This document shows, one piece after another, positions 8,452 to 16,978 of a DNA stretch of 64,000 bases. Made by a program: the position numbers and the translations under genes. The stretch is from Micromonospora sp. WMMD882. Its GTDB lineage: Bacteria > Actinomycetota > Actinomycetes > Mycobacteriales > Micromonosporaceae. The notes below the pieces were generated by a model, which was not told the DNA's origin, did no database searches, and saw only the letters and a list, made by a program, of their open reading frames with translations. Location: positions 1,798,001 to 1,862,000 of the forward strand of contig NZ_CP114903.1 of assembly GCF_027497255.1 (NCBI RefSeq), read 5' to 3'. Position 1 is the first letter of the stretch, and the number at the start of each line of letters is the position of its first letter.

Positions 8452-9369
8452 GTGGCATCGCGACCTCTCCTGCTGATCGACGCCCCCAGCCTCTACTTCC
8501 GGGCCTACTTCGGCATCCCCGAGTCCGCCGCGAAGGCGCCCGACGGCAGCCCGGTCAACGCGGTGCGAGGTTTCCTCGACATGCTCGCCACACTGGTCCG
8601 CACCCGCCGGCCGGACCGGATGGTGTGCGCGTTCGACCACGACTGGCGGCCGGACTGGCGGGTCGCGCTGCTGCCGTCGTACAAGGCGCACCGGGTGGCC
8701 CCGGAGGGCGGCGAGGTGGTGCCGGACACGCTGAGCCCCCAGGTGCCGGTGATCCTGGACGCGCTGGCCGCGATCGGCGTCCCGGCGGTCGGCGCCGCCG
8801 GCTACGAGGCGGACGACGTGCTCGGCACCCTCGCCACCACCCAGCCCGCCCCGGTGGAGGTGGTCTCCGGCGACCGGGACCTGTTCCAGCTCGTCGACGA
8901 CAGCCGTCCGGTACGGCTGCTCTACGTCGGCAAGGGCGTGGCGAAACTCGACGACTGCGACGACGCGGCGGTCCGCGCCCGGTACGGGGTGCCGGCCGAC
9001 CGGTACGCGGACTTCGCGGCGCTGCGTGGCGACCCCAGCGACGGGCTGCCCGGCGTGCCCGGGGTCGGCGAGAAGACCGCCGCCCGGCTGATCGAGCGGT
9101 ACGGCAGCCTCGCCGGCATCCTCACCGCGCTCGACGACGACAGGTCAGGGTTCGCTCCCGGCCTGCGGACGAAGCTCGACGCCGCCCGGGATTACCTGGC
9201 CGTCGCGCCGACCGTGGTGCGGGTGGCCCGGGACGTGCCGCTCCCCGCGCTCGGCACCGACCTGCCGACCGCCCCGGCCGACCCGGACGCCCTGCTGGCC
9301 CTGGCCGAGAAGTGGAACCTGGCCAGCCCGGTCCGCCGTCTCGTCGACGCCCTCGCCGACCGGGCCTGA
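8452..9369 (+). CDS. 5'-3' exonuclease (PolI N-domain/FEN-like)
   Basis: 305 residues from GTG 8452 (VASRPLLLIDAPSLYFRAYFG); the open frame upstream is repeat-rich spacer and is excluded. Metal-binding acidic residues expected of the family are visible: LLLIDAPSLYFRA, VCAFDHDWRPDWR, YEADDVLG, SGDRDLFQL, followed by the helix-hairpin-helix GLPGVPGVGEKTAARLI. The length and lack of polymerase or 3'-5' domains match stand-alone bacterial flap endonuclease/5' nucleases that remove RNA primers and flaps. A duplicated 37-base segment covers its last codons and stop. Confidence 0.92.
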   Translation: MASRPLLLIDAPSLYFRAYFGIPESAAKAPDGSPVNAVRGFLDMLATLVRTRRPDRMVCAFDHDWRPDWRVALLPSYKAHRVAPEGGEVVPDTLSPQVPVILDALAAIGVPAVGAAGYEADDVLGTLATTQPAPVEVVSGDRDLFQLVDDSRPVRLLYVGKGVAKLDDCDDAAVRARYGVPADRYADFAALRGDPSDGLPGVPGVGEKTAARLIERYGSLAGILTALDDDRSGFAPGLRTKLDAARDYLAVAPTVVRVARDVPLPALGTDLPTAPADPDALLALAEKWNLASPVRRLVDALADRA

Positions 9370-9434
9370 CGAACCGGCCGAACCCCCACGAGCCCGCCGG
9401 GCCTGACGAACCGGCCGAACCCCACGAGCCCGCC
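9362..9434. repeat. Tandem duplication spanning the exonuclease stop codon
   Basis: Copy one, 9362-9398, begins GGGCCTGACGAACCGGCCGA and includes the gene's final codons and TGA. Copy two, 9399-9434, is identical except for one missing C. The gene product is unaffected because the first TGA is retained. Confidence 0.9.
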
Positions 9435-9446
9435 GGCCCTGACCGG

Positions 9447-10334
9447 TCAGCGGCGGACGTCGTCCCGGCGGCGGGGAAACGGGACGCCGGGCTGGCCGAG
9501 CGTCGAACGCGCCCGAAGGCCGACCGGGTCCGCCGGCGCGGACGCCGGGTCGTCGGCGACCGGCGCCGGCGTCCACCGGGAGTCCAGGTACGCCACGCCG
9601 GCCCGATCCTCCTCGGTGGGCGCGGCGAGGAGCGCGTACACCAGCCCGACCACCACGAAGATCACGGCGAGCACGATCGGCACCAGCAGGGTGCTCACCT
9701 CGGCGCCGGTCACCCCGGACCGCTCCGGGTGCAGGTGCACGGAGAGCGCGCTCATCCCGGTGAAGTGCATCCCGCTGACGGCGACGCCCATCACCAGCGC
9801 CGAACCGATCAACGCCGCCGTCCGGCGTACGGTCACCGCCAGCCAGAGCGCCGCGGTGGCGGCCACCAACGCGATCACCACCGACAGCGCGACCCGGGTC
9901 GGGTCGTAGCCCAGGTCGCCGCGCAGCTTCATCGCGGCCATGCCGGTGTAGTGCATCGCCGCGACGCCGGCCCCGGTGAACAGGCCACCGGCCAGGATCC
10001 GGGGCACGGAGACCCGCCCGGTGCCGACGACGACCAGGCCGATGCCGACCGCGACCACGGCGATGACCGCGCTGGCGATGGTCAGCGGGACGTCGTAGCG
10101 GATCTGGGCGCCCTCGACGGCGAACCCCAGCATCGCCATGAAGTGCATGGTCCAGATGGCGGTGCCGCCGATCGCCCAGGCGGCCAGCGCTCCCCACCAG
10201 AGGCGCTGACCGGTGGTCGCGGCGGTGCGGATGCGCCCGGCGCTCACCAGCCCCAGGAAGGAGCCGAGCACGGAGAGGCCGTACCCCAACGCGGGTGTGA
10301 TCCATCCGTACTCGATGTGATTGATGTCTGCCAC
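9447..10334 (-). CDS. MHYT-domain integral membrane sensor
   Basis: 295 residues from GTG 10334, preceded by a GGGGGG Shine-Dalgarno; the frame extends to 10385 but without a ribosome site. About seven membrane helices carry three copies of the MHYT signature (MHFMAM, MHYTGMA, MHFTGMS), which in this family is proposed to bind a metal such as copper and sense gases or redox state. Unlike Pseudomonas MHYT proteins, no GGDEF, EAL or kinase domain follows; the C-terminal ~60 residues are a hydrophilic, proline-rich tail. It probably signals through an unknown partner or has a different role. Monocistronic. Confidence 0.85.
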   Translation of the reverse strand: MADINHIEYGWITPALGYGLSVLGSFLGLVSAGRIRTAATTGQRLWWGALAAWAIGGTAIWTMHFMAMLGFAVEGAQIRYDVPLTIASAVIAVVAVGIGLVVVGTGRVSVPRILAGGLFTGAGVAAMHYTGMAAMKLRGDLGYDPTRVALSVVIALVAATAALWLAVTVRRTAALIGSALVMGVAVSGMHFTGMSALSVHLHPERSGVTGAEVSTLLVPIVLAVIFVVVGLVYALLAAPTEEDRAGVAYLDSRWTPAPVADDPASAPADPVGLRARSTLGQPGVPFPRRRDDVRR

Positions 10335-10518
10335 AGCGGCGATCCCCCCAGAAGATCCTCCGGCGTGAGAGACACGCCGCAGCAATGATCTGTGACGCCG
10401 TCACCAGGCACAACAGCGCCCCAGCGGCAATCCGCCGCGTGCCGTCCCGGTGACCGTGCGACGCGCCGACAGCCGCCCGGTCACTACTGAGCGTTACCTC
10501 CGGAAGGGGGCCGGTGGG

Positions 10519-13320
10519 TCAGACGGTGGCGTGGTACGCGAGCACGCCCCGGTTGACGGCGGCGATGGCCTGCCGGGCGGTGGACCGCAGCTCGGCCGAC
10601 GCGCCGCCGGAGTCGGCGAGCTGCCCGAGCAGGTCGACCACCTGCCGCGCCCAGCGGACGAAGTCACCGGCCGGCATCTCCCCGTCGAGCTGCTGCCCGC
10701 TGGCCAGCACCTTCGCCAGGGCCTCGCCGCGCGCCCACCGGTAGATCGGCCAGGCGAAACCGAGATCCGGCTCCCGGGTGACGGCCAGCCCGCGGGCCGC
10801 CTCGTCCGACTCGATGCCGCTCCACAACTGCAACGTCGCGTCGACCGCGTCGGAGACCCCGCCACGCGGCACCGAGGCGCGCTCGTCGAGGTCACGGCGG
10901 GCCTCGAAGACCACCACCGACACGGCGGCGGCCAGCTCGGCCGGGGACAGCCCGTCCCACACCCCCCGGCGCAGACACTCGGCGACGAGCAGGTCCGCCT
11001 CGGTCCAGATCCGGGCCAGCATCCGCCCCGCGTCGGTGACCGCGCCGTCGGCGCCCAGGTAACCCCGCGCGGTCAGCAACGCCACGATCCGGTCGAAGGT
11101 ACGGGCCAGCGATCCGGTCCGGCCGGCCACCCGCTGCCGCAACTCGTCGGTGTCGCGTTCCAGCCGGCGGCGGCGCTCCGCCCAGCGGGCGTGCTCCTCC
11201 CGCTCCGGGCAGGCGTGGCAGGGGTGCCGACGCAGCTCCGAGCGGAGCTGGCTGAGCATGTGGTCCTCGCCGGCCGCCTGCCGGGAACGCCCACCGCGCC
11301 GCCCACCGTGCCGGTCCAGCCCGGTGCCGGCGACCTGCGCGGCGAGATCCCGCCGGGCGGCCGGCGACCGGTGGTTGAAGTGCTTCGGCACCCGGATCCG
11401 GGCCAGCACCTCGGCCGGGGTGGTGAAGTCGCCGGGGCTGATCCGCCCGGCCCAACGGTCCTGGGTCAGCACCAGCGGACGGGGCTCGCCGAAGCCGCCG
11501 GTGGCCGGGTCGAGCACCACCGCCAACCCGGCCCGCCGCCCGGAGGGCACCCGGATCACGTCACCGACCCGCAGCCGCTCCAGCGAGGTGACCGCCGCCG
11601 CCTTGCGCTGGGTCTGCCCCTGCCGGGCGATGGCCCGTTCCCGGTCGCCGATCGCCACCCGCAACGCGAAGTACTCGTCGAAGTCGCCGTGGTGGCAGGC
11701 CGCCTCCGCGCCGTACGCGTCGATGGTCTCGGTGTTGCGCTGCACCTGCCGGGCCAGGCCGACCACCGACCGGTCCGCCTGGAACTGCGCGAACGACGAC
11801 TCCAGCAGCTCCCGGGCCGGCTCCGCGCCGACGCTGCCGACCAGGTTGACCGCCATGTTGTACGACGGCCGGAAGCTGGACCTCAGCGGGTACGTCCGGG
11901 TGGACGCCAGCCCGGCCACGTGCCGGGGGTCGGTCTCCGGCGACCAGACCACCACCGCGTGCCCCTCGACGTCGATGCCCCGGCGGCCGGCCCGGCCGGT
12001 GAGCTGGGTGTACTCCCCCGGGGTCAGGTCGACGTGAGCCTCGCCGTTGAACTTGACCAGGCGTTCCAGCACGACGCAGCGGGCCGGCATGTTGATGCCC
12101 AGCGCCAGGGTCTCGGTGGCGAAGACCGCCTTGACCAGACCCCGGACGAACAGCTCCTCGACGACCTCCTTGAACGCCGGCAGCATGCCCGCGTGGTGGG
12201 CGGCCAACCCGCGTTCCAGACCGTCGAGCCACTCCCAGTAGCCGAGCACGGTCAGGTCCTCGCCGGGGATGGCGGTGACCCGGGACTCCACCACCCGGCG
12301 GATCTCGGCGCGTTCCTCCGGGGAGGTCAGCCGGAGCCCGGCGGCCAGGCACTGCTGCACGGCGGCGGCGCAACCGGCCCGGCTGAAGATGAACAGGATC
12401 GCCGGGAGCAGGCCCTCCCGGTCGAGCCGGTCGACGATGTCCGGGCGCAGCGGGCCCCGCCAGCGCGGGCCGCGCCGACCGGCCCCCGGCCCGGCGCCGC
12501 GCCCCTCGCCGAGGTCGAGCCGGCGCACCGTGTCCCGCGTGTAGCGGAGCAGCTCCGGGTGCACGTCGTGCTTGCGGGCCGCGTCCGCGTCGTGGAACAG
12601 GTCGAACATCCGCTTGCCGACCAGCATGTGCTGCCACAACGGCACCGGCCGGTGCTCGCTGACCACCACGGCGGTCTCCCCGCGTACGGTGACCAGCCAG
12701 TCGGCGAACTCCTCGGCGTTGGAGACGGTCGCCGACAACGACACCAGGGTCACCGAGTCGGGCAGGTGGATGATCACCTCTTCCCAGACCCCGCCCCGGA
12801 ACCGGTCGGCGAGGTAGTGCACCTCGTCCATCACCACGTACGCCAGGCCGGCCAGGGTGGTCGAGCCGGCGTAGAGCATGTTCCGCAGGACCTCGGTGGT
12901 CATCACCACCACCGGCGCGTCCCCGTTGATCGCGTTGTCGCCGGTGAGCAGGCCCACCTGCTCGACGCCGTACCGGTCGACCAGGTCGTGGTACTTCTGG
13001 TTCGACAGGGCCTTGATCGGCGTGGTGTAGAAGCACTTGCGCCGGGTGGTGGGCGTCTCCCCGCCGTCGGCCGCCGCCGGCTTCCCGGGCCGGCCCCGCA
13101 ACGCCAGGTGTACGGCGAACTCGCCGACCACAGTCTTGCCGGCCCCGGTCGGGGCGCACACCAGCACCCCGCTGCCCCGCTCCAGGGCCTGACACGCCTC
13201 CCGCTGGAAGTCGTCGAGGTCGAACCCGAGGTCGAGGGCGAACTCGTCCAGGGCCGGGAAGAGGGTGGCCTGCGCGGCCCGGTGGCGCGCCGCGGCGTAC
13301 CGCTCGGCGGGGCTCGACAT
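10519..13320 (-). CDS. helY: HelY-type SKI2/Mtr4-like DExH helicase
   Basis: 933 residues from an ATG. Walker A is APTGAGKTVVGEF near residue 56, the DExH box is MDEVHYLADR, and the C-terminal RecA domain contains the LTGRAGRRGID motif. Length and architecture match actinobacterial HelY, related to eukaryotic Ski2/Mtr4 RNA helicases, with a C-terminal helical domain (rRNA-processing arch/DSHCT-like). Likely an ATP-dependent RNA helicase in RNA processing or turnover. Position downstream of tatA/tatC on the same strand follows the usual actinobacterial order, although here a diacylglycerol-kinase-like gene and a plus-strand HAD gene lie between tatC and helY. Confidence 0.92.
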   Translation of the reverse strand: MSSPAERYAAARHRAAQATLFPALDEFALDLGFDLDDFQREACQALERGSGVLVCAPTGAGKTVVGEFAVHLALRGRPGKPAAADGGETPTTRRKCFYTTPIKALSNQKYHDLVDRYGVEQVGLLTGDNAINGDAPVVVMTTEVLRNMLYAGSTTLAGLAYVVMDEVHYLADRFRGGVWEEVIIHLPDSVTLVSLSATVSNAEEFADWLVTVRGETAVVVSEHRPVPLWQHMLVGKRMFDLFHDADAARKHDVHPELLRYTRDTVRRLDLGEGRGAGPGAGRRGPRWRGPLRPDIVDRLDREGLLPAILFIFSRAGCAAAVQQCLAAGLRLTSPEERAEIRRVVESRVTAIPGEDLTVLGYWEWLDGLERGLAAHHAGMLPAFKEVVEELFVRGLVKAVFATETLALGINMPARCVVLERLVKFNGEAHVDLTPGEYTQLTGRAGRRGIDVEGHAVVVWSPETDPRHVAGLASTRTYPLRSSFRPSYNMAVNLVGSVGAEPARELLESSFAQFQADRSVVGLARQVQRNTETIDAYGAEAACHHGDFDEYFALRVAIGDRERAIARQGQTQRKAAAVTSLERLRVGDVIRVPSGRRAGLAVVLDPATGGFGEPRPLVLTQDRWAGRISPGDFTTPAEVLARIRVPKHFNHRSPAARRDLAAQVAGTGLDRHGGRRGGRSRQAAGEDHMLSQLRSELRRHPCHACPEREEHARWAERRRRLERDTDELRQRVAGRTGSLARTFDRIVALLTARGYLGADGAVTDAGRMLARIWTEADLLVAECLRRGVWDGLSPAELAAAVSVVVFEARRDLDERASVPRGGVSDAVDATLQLWSGIESDEAARGLAVTREPDLGFAWPIYRWARGEALAKVLASGQQLDGEMPAGDFVRWARQVVDLLGQLADSGGASAELRSTARQAIAAVNRGVLAYHATV

Positions 13321-13397
13321 GCCACCAAGATTAATGCGTCTCCGGACGGGGCACCCGGCAAGGCCGACGCGCAGGCCGGTCCGGGGCGGTCGGTAGG

Positions 13398-14168
13398 GTG
13401 CACGACGTGCCGGATCATGTCCATGCGCCCGAACCCAGCGCCCACCACGCCGCCGACCCCGCGCCGCAGCCGCGCCGCCGGATCGAGGCGGTGCTGTTCG
13501 ACTTCCACGGCACCCTGGCGCAGGTGGAGGACGCCCGGCAGTGGGTGTCGGCCGCCGCCACGAGCTGCGGGGTGACCCTGGAGCGGATGCGGGCCACCGT
13601 CCTCGCCGACCGGCTGCTCACCGCCGGGCGGGCCGGCGGGCCGCTGCCGCACCGGGTGCCGCCCCGGCTGGCCGAAGTGTGGTCCGACCGGGACCTGTAC
13701 CCACACGCGCACCGGGCCGCGTACACCGGGCTGGCCGGCACCGTGGACGCCGGTATCGACGGCCTCGCCGACGCCCTCTACGAGCGGGTCCTCAGCCCGG
13801 ACGGCTGGGTGCCGTACCCGGACGCCGGGCCCACCCTGGCGGCGCTGCGGGCGGCCGGGGTGAAGACCGCGGTGGTCAGCAACGTCGGCTTCGACCTGCG
13901 ACCGATGTTCGACGCGTGGGAGCTGACCGGGCTGGTCGACACGTTCGTCCTCTCCTACGAGGTGGGCCGGCGCAAGCCGGACCCGGGGATCTTCCTGCGC
14001 GCCTGCGGTCTGCTGGGCGTCGACCCGGAGCAGACGCTGATGGTCGGCGACACGCCCGCCGACGCGGGCGCGGTCGACGCGGGCTGCGCCACGCTGGTGC
14101 TGCCGGCCTCGGACGCCGGCCGGCCGCACGGCCTCGGCGCGGTGCTCGACCTGGTGACCCGCGGCTGA
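13398..14168 (+). CDS. HAD-superfamily hydrolase
   Basis: About 256 residues. HAD motif I is LFDFHGTLAQ, in which the second conserved aspartate is replaced by histidine (DFHGT instead of DxDGT). Motif II is VVSNVGFD, the motif III lysine is in GRRKPDPGIF, and motif IV is MVGDTPADAGA. The motif I change suggests altered general acid/base chemistry, although DFHGT is seen in a subset of haloacid-dehalogenase-like proteins. GTG 13398 or GTG 13407 could be the start; no clear Shine-Dalgarno decides. It lies between divergent helY and convergent diacylglycerol kinase genes. Substrate unknown. Confidence 0.85.
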   Translation: MHDVPDHVHAPEPSAHHAADPAPQPRRRIEAVLFDFHGTLAQVEDARQWVSAAATSCGVTLERMRATVLADRLLTAGRAGGPLPHRVPPRLAEVWSDRDLYPHAHRAAYTGLAGTVDAGIDGLADALYERVLSPDGWVPYPDAGPTLAALRAAGVKTAVVSNVGFDLRPMFDAWELTGLVDTFVLSYEVGRRKPDPGIFLRACGLLGVDPEQTLMVGDTPADAGAVDAGCATLVLPASDAGRPHGLGAVLDLVTRG

Positions 14169-14169
14169 C

Positions 14170-14225
14170 CCCGCCCGTCGCCCGCCCGGGGCCGCCCGGC
14201 CCCCGTCCGGGGGCGTCGGGCGGTT
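14170..14225. terminator. GC-rich imperfect hairpin between convergent genes
   Basis: The 58-base gap between two convergent stops contains an imperfect inverted repeat, CCGCCCGTCGCCC against GGGCGTCGGGCGG, able to form a long stem in either direction. No U-tract is visible; actinobacterial terminators often lack one. Confidence 0.5.
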
Positions 14226-14226
14226 C

Positions 14227-15159
14227 TCAGCGCAGCAGTCGCGCCGCCGCCGGCACGGCGGTGACGGTCACCGGCAGCGGCAGCGCCCGTTCCCCGTCGG
14301 CGTACGTGACGATGCCCTCGGCGGCCACCTCCACGGTGCGGGCCCGGTAGCTGCGCACCAGCGGATGCCGCACGTGACTGCCCTGGTAGATGCGCGGTTT
14401 GACCCGCATCAGGGTGCGCCTGTCGAACCGTCCGCCGACCACCACGTCCAGCAACCCGTCGGTCGGGTCGGCGTCCGGGCAGATCCGCATGCCGCCGCCG
14501 TAGCTGGCGCAGTTGCCCACCGCGACAAGCACCGCGTCGACGTCCTGCGGCACGCCGTCGAGGCGCAGGGTGTAGCGGCGCGGGCGCAGCCGGGCCAGTT
14601 CCGCCACGATCGCCAGGTCGTACCGGCGGGGGCCACGCGGCCAGCGCATCCGGTTGGCCCGTTCGTTGACGACCGCGTCGAAGCCGGCCGCGAGGACCGC
14701 CCCGTACCAGCGGACCGTGCCGTCGGCCCCGGTCATCCGGGCCAGGTCCACCGGGCGGGTCCGGCCCGCGCGCAGCGCCGCCACGATCACCTCGACGGCG
14801 GCGTCCGGGTCGACCGGGAAGCCGGTGTCGGCGGCGAAGTCGTTGCCGGTGCCGGCGGGCACCGGCCCGAAAGCTACAGCCGTGCCGGCCACCGCCTGCA
14901 ACGCCCGGTGCACGGTGCCGTCCCCGCCGACGGTCAGCAGCGCCGCCACGCCGTCGGCTACCGCCGCCCGGCAGGCCGCCTCGGCCTCCTCGGCGGTGCT
15001 GGCCTCCAGCAGCCGGACCGGCCGGCCGGTAGCGCCCAGCCGGTCCAGCAGGCGGGGCAGCGCCCCCCGGCGTCGTCCCCGCCCGGCGGTCGGGTTGGCC
15101 AGCACGGCCACCGGCCCGTCGGGCGGCCCGACGGCCGCCGGGTGATCATCCGCGGTCAC
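14227..15159 (-). CDS. Diacylglycerol/lipid kinase (DAGK_cat, YegS/DgkB type)
   Basis: 310 residues from GTG 15159; the longer frame to 15240 has no start support. The N-terminal nucleotide-binding motif is VAVLANPTAGRGRR, followed by the kinase signature LLTVGGDGTVHRAL and PAGTGNDFAA. These are diagnostic of the diacylglycerol/sphingosine/YegS kinase family, which phosphorylates membrane lipids with ATP or GTP. The C-terminal beta-rich domain ends with AEGIVTYADGERALP, matching the conserved D-G-E of the family. It is co-oriented with tatC but separated by ~110 bases. The exact lipid substrate is unknown. Confidence 0.9.
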   Translation of the reverse strand: MTADDHPAAVGPPDGPVAVLANPTAGRGRRRGALPRLLDRLGATGRPVRLLEASTAEEAEAACRAAVADGVAALLTVGGDGTVHRALQAVAGTAVAFGPVPAGTGNDFAADTGFPVDPDAAVEVIVAALRAGRTRPVDLARMTGADGTVRWYGAVLAAGFDAVVNERANRMRWPRGPRRYDLAIVAELARLRPRRYTLRLDGVPQDVDAVLVAVGNCASYGGGMRICPDADPTDGLLDVVVGGRFDRRTLMRVKPRIYQGSHVRHPLVRSYRARTVEVAAEGIVTYADGERALPLPVTVTAVPAAARLLR

Positions 15160-15268
15160 GGCCAGCAGAGTAGTCGACCGGCCGGCCACCGGCTGACCGG
15201 CGGACAACCGGCGAGCCCGAAGACGCCGCCCCCCACGCACGGGGACGGCGTCGGCGCGTTCCCGGGGA

Positions 15269-16201
15269 TCACGTCATGTCGTCGTAGCGGCGCTCGATCG
15301 GGGCCGGGGCCGCGACCGGCTCCGGGGCGGCGATCGGCGCGCTCGCCTCGACCCGGTCGCCGGCGGTCACCGGATCCCGGTCGTCCGCCAGCGGCGAGAC
15401 CTCGTCGTCGTCGAGCCCGGCGTAGATCTCCTTGCCGCGACCCCGACGCCTGTCGTTGAGGAACGCGACCCCGACGGCGGCGAAGTAGAGCGCGGAGAGG
15501 CAGAGCGCCAGCGCGGTCATCCCGAACGGGTCCGGCGTGGGCGTCACCACCGCCGAGAAGGCGAAGAACGCGAAGACCGCCACCCGCCACCAGCTCAGCA
15601 ACTTGCGCGCGCTGGCCAGGCCGACGAAGTTGAGCATCAGCACGATCAGCGGGAACTCGAACGCCACCCCGAAGATCAGGATCATGTTGGTGACGAAGGA
15701 GATGTACCGGGTGACCTCCAGCGACGTTTCCACGCCGGTGACGCCGGACTCCAGCAGGAACGACAGGCCCTTGTCGACCACGAAGTAGGCCAGCGCCGCC
15801 CCGCCCATGAACAGCGGCGCGGCGATCCCGACGAAGAAGTACGCGTACCGGCGTTCGTGCCGGTGCAGGCCCGGCGCGATGAACGCCCAGAGCTGGTAGA
15901 GCCAGACCGGGGAGGCGACGATCAGACCGATCCACAACGCCAGCTTGAGCTTCAGCAGGAAGCCGTCGGCGGCGCCGAGCTGGACGAACGGCTCATCCGG
16001 GTTGATCTGGTAATACGGTTCGGCGAGCAGCTCGAAGACCGGCTGCGCGAGCACGAAACCGACGACGAAGCCGGCGACGAGCGCGATCGACGCGCGGAAC
16101 AGCCTGTCCCGCAGCTCGCGGACGTGCTCGATCAGGGTCATCGAGCCGTCGGCGGCCTGCTGGAACTTGCTCGGACCACGCTTACGGAGACCGAAGGCCA
16201 C
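15269..16201 (-). CDS. tatC: Sec-independent protein translocase TatC
   Basis: 310 residues with six membrane helices. The N-terminal signature MTLIEHVRELRDRLFRA contains the conserved Glu/Arg cytoplasmic motif that binds twin-arginine signal peptides. The family SPVWLYQLWAFIAPGL and FEFPL elements are present. A ~70-residue charged, Ala/Pro-rich C-terminal tail extends beyond the usual end. GTG start 18 bases after tatA, so tatA-tatC are co-transcribed. It forms the receptor of the Tat pathway exporting folded proteins. Confidence 0.95.
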   Translation of the reverse strand: MAFGLRKRGPSKFQQAADGSMTLIEHVRELRDRLFRASIALVAGFVVGFVLAQPVFELLAEPYYQINPDEPFVQLGAADGFLLKLKLALWIGLIVASPVWLYQLWAFIAPGLHRHERRYAYFFVGIAAPLFMGGAALAYFVVDKGLSFLLESGVTGVETSLEVTRYISFVTNMILIFGVAFEFPLIVLMLNFVGLASARKLLSWWRVAVFAFFAFSAVVTPTPDPFGMTALALCLSALYFAAVGVAFLNDRRRGRGKEIYAGLDDDEVSPLADDRDPVTAGDRVEASAPIAAPEPVAAPAPIERRYDDMT

Positions 16202-16219
16202 GGCGGACCGGCCTCCCGG

Positions 16220-16585
16220 TCAGTTCTCGCGGACGCGCTGCACCGGGTCGATGACCGGCGGCGCGACCGGCTGCTGCGGCGCGGCCTGGTACGGCGCCTG
16301 CTGCGGCTGACCGGCGTACGGCGCCTGCTGCGGCTGACCCGGGTGGTACGGCGCCTGCTGCTGCGGGTGGGCGGCGTTCGGCGGCAACGGCTGGTAGCCG
16401 GCCTGCGCGTCGGCCTTCTCGGCCAGGTCGCCACGGTCGTCGTCCTGGAGGCTCTTGGTCTCCGCCTTGATGATCCGCAGCGAACGGCCAAGCGAACGGG
16501 CCGCGTCCGGGAGCCGCTTCGCGCCGAAGAGCAGGATCAGCACGACCACGAGTACGGCGATGTGCCACGGCTTGAGGGCACCCAT
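16220..16585 (-). CDS. tatA: Sec-independent translocase protein TatA
   Basis: 121 residues: a short periplasmic N-terminus, one membrane helix ([15 protein letters not shown]), the hinge motif [14 protein letters not shown], an amphipathic helix and a Pro/Gln-rich tail with repeated QQAPY units. The F-G hinge and length match TatA, which oligomerises to form the protein-conducting element with TatC. It lies directly upstream of tatC. The QQAPY repeats give a low-complexity C-terminus that is likely disordered and variable between species. Confidence 0.95.
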   Translation of the reverse strand: MGALKPWHIAVLVVVLILLFGAKRLPDAARSLGRSLRIIKAETKSLQDDDRGDLAEKADAQAGYQPLPPNAAHPQQQAPYHPGQPQQAPYAGQPQQAPYQAAPQQPVAPPVIDPVQRVREN

Positions 16586-16720
16586 GGGAAGCTCCAGTCG
16601 CTCTGTGGGACGGGTGGTGTGTCGCAGCCCATCGTACGTGCGCCGACAGCCTGCGCCACCCGCCGGCCCAACGGTTGTCGAGGCCGGCCGGTGAAGTCTC
16701 GACCAACCCGACGTGTCACG

Positions 16721-16969
16721 TCAACCGCCCCGCTTGGCCCTGATCAGCGCCATCCGCTCCTCGGCGGTGGCGAGCCGACGCTGCAACGCCTCGGCCCGTT
16801 CCTGGAGCACCTCGGCGTTCGCGGCCAGCGACGTGGCCTGCTCCTGACGCTGCTGGAGGGTCAGCGCGGCCCGGCGCAGCCGGGGCAGCCGGACCAGCAC
16901 CGGCCGCACGGCCAGGCCGAACGCGACAAGCGGGACGAGCAGCAGCGCGAGCACGATCCACTTCAGCAC
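16721..16969 (-). CDS. Small single-pass membrane protein with coiled coil
   Basis: 82 residues. An N-terminal hydrophobic helix (LKWIVLALLLVPLVAFGLAV) is followed by an amphipathic heptad-rich segment (about residues 35-78) full of Leu, Gln, Glu and Arg. It sits 9 bases downstream of pafC and upstream of tatA on the same strand, a position where actinobacteria commonly carry such a small conserved gene. Function is unknown; the layout suggests a cytoplasmic coiled-coil tether at the membrane. Confidence 0.75.
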   Translation of the reverse strand: MLKWIVLALLLVPLVAFGLAVRPVLVRLPRLRRAALTLQQRQEQATSLAANAEVLQERAEALQRRLATAEERMALIRAKRGG

Positions 16970-16978
16970 GCGGTCAGC

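Noticed and set aside
10450..13575. 1041-residue plus-strand open frame
   Set aside because: Antisense to helY, which carries all helicase motifs; the plus-strand sequence is low complexity.
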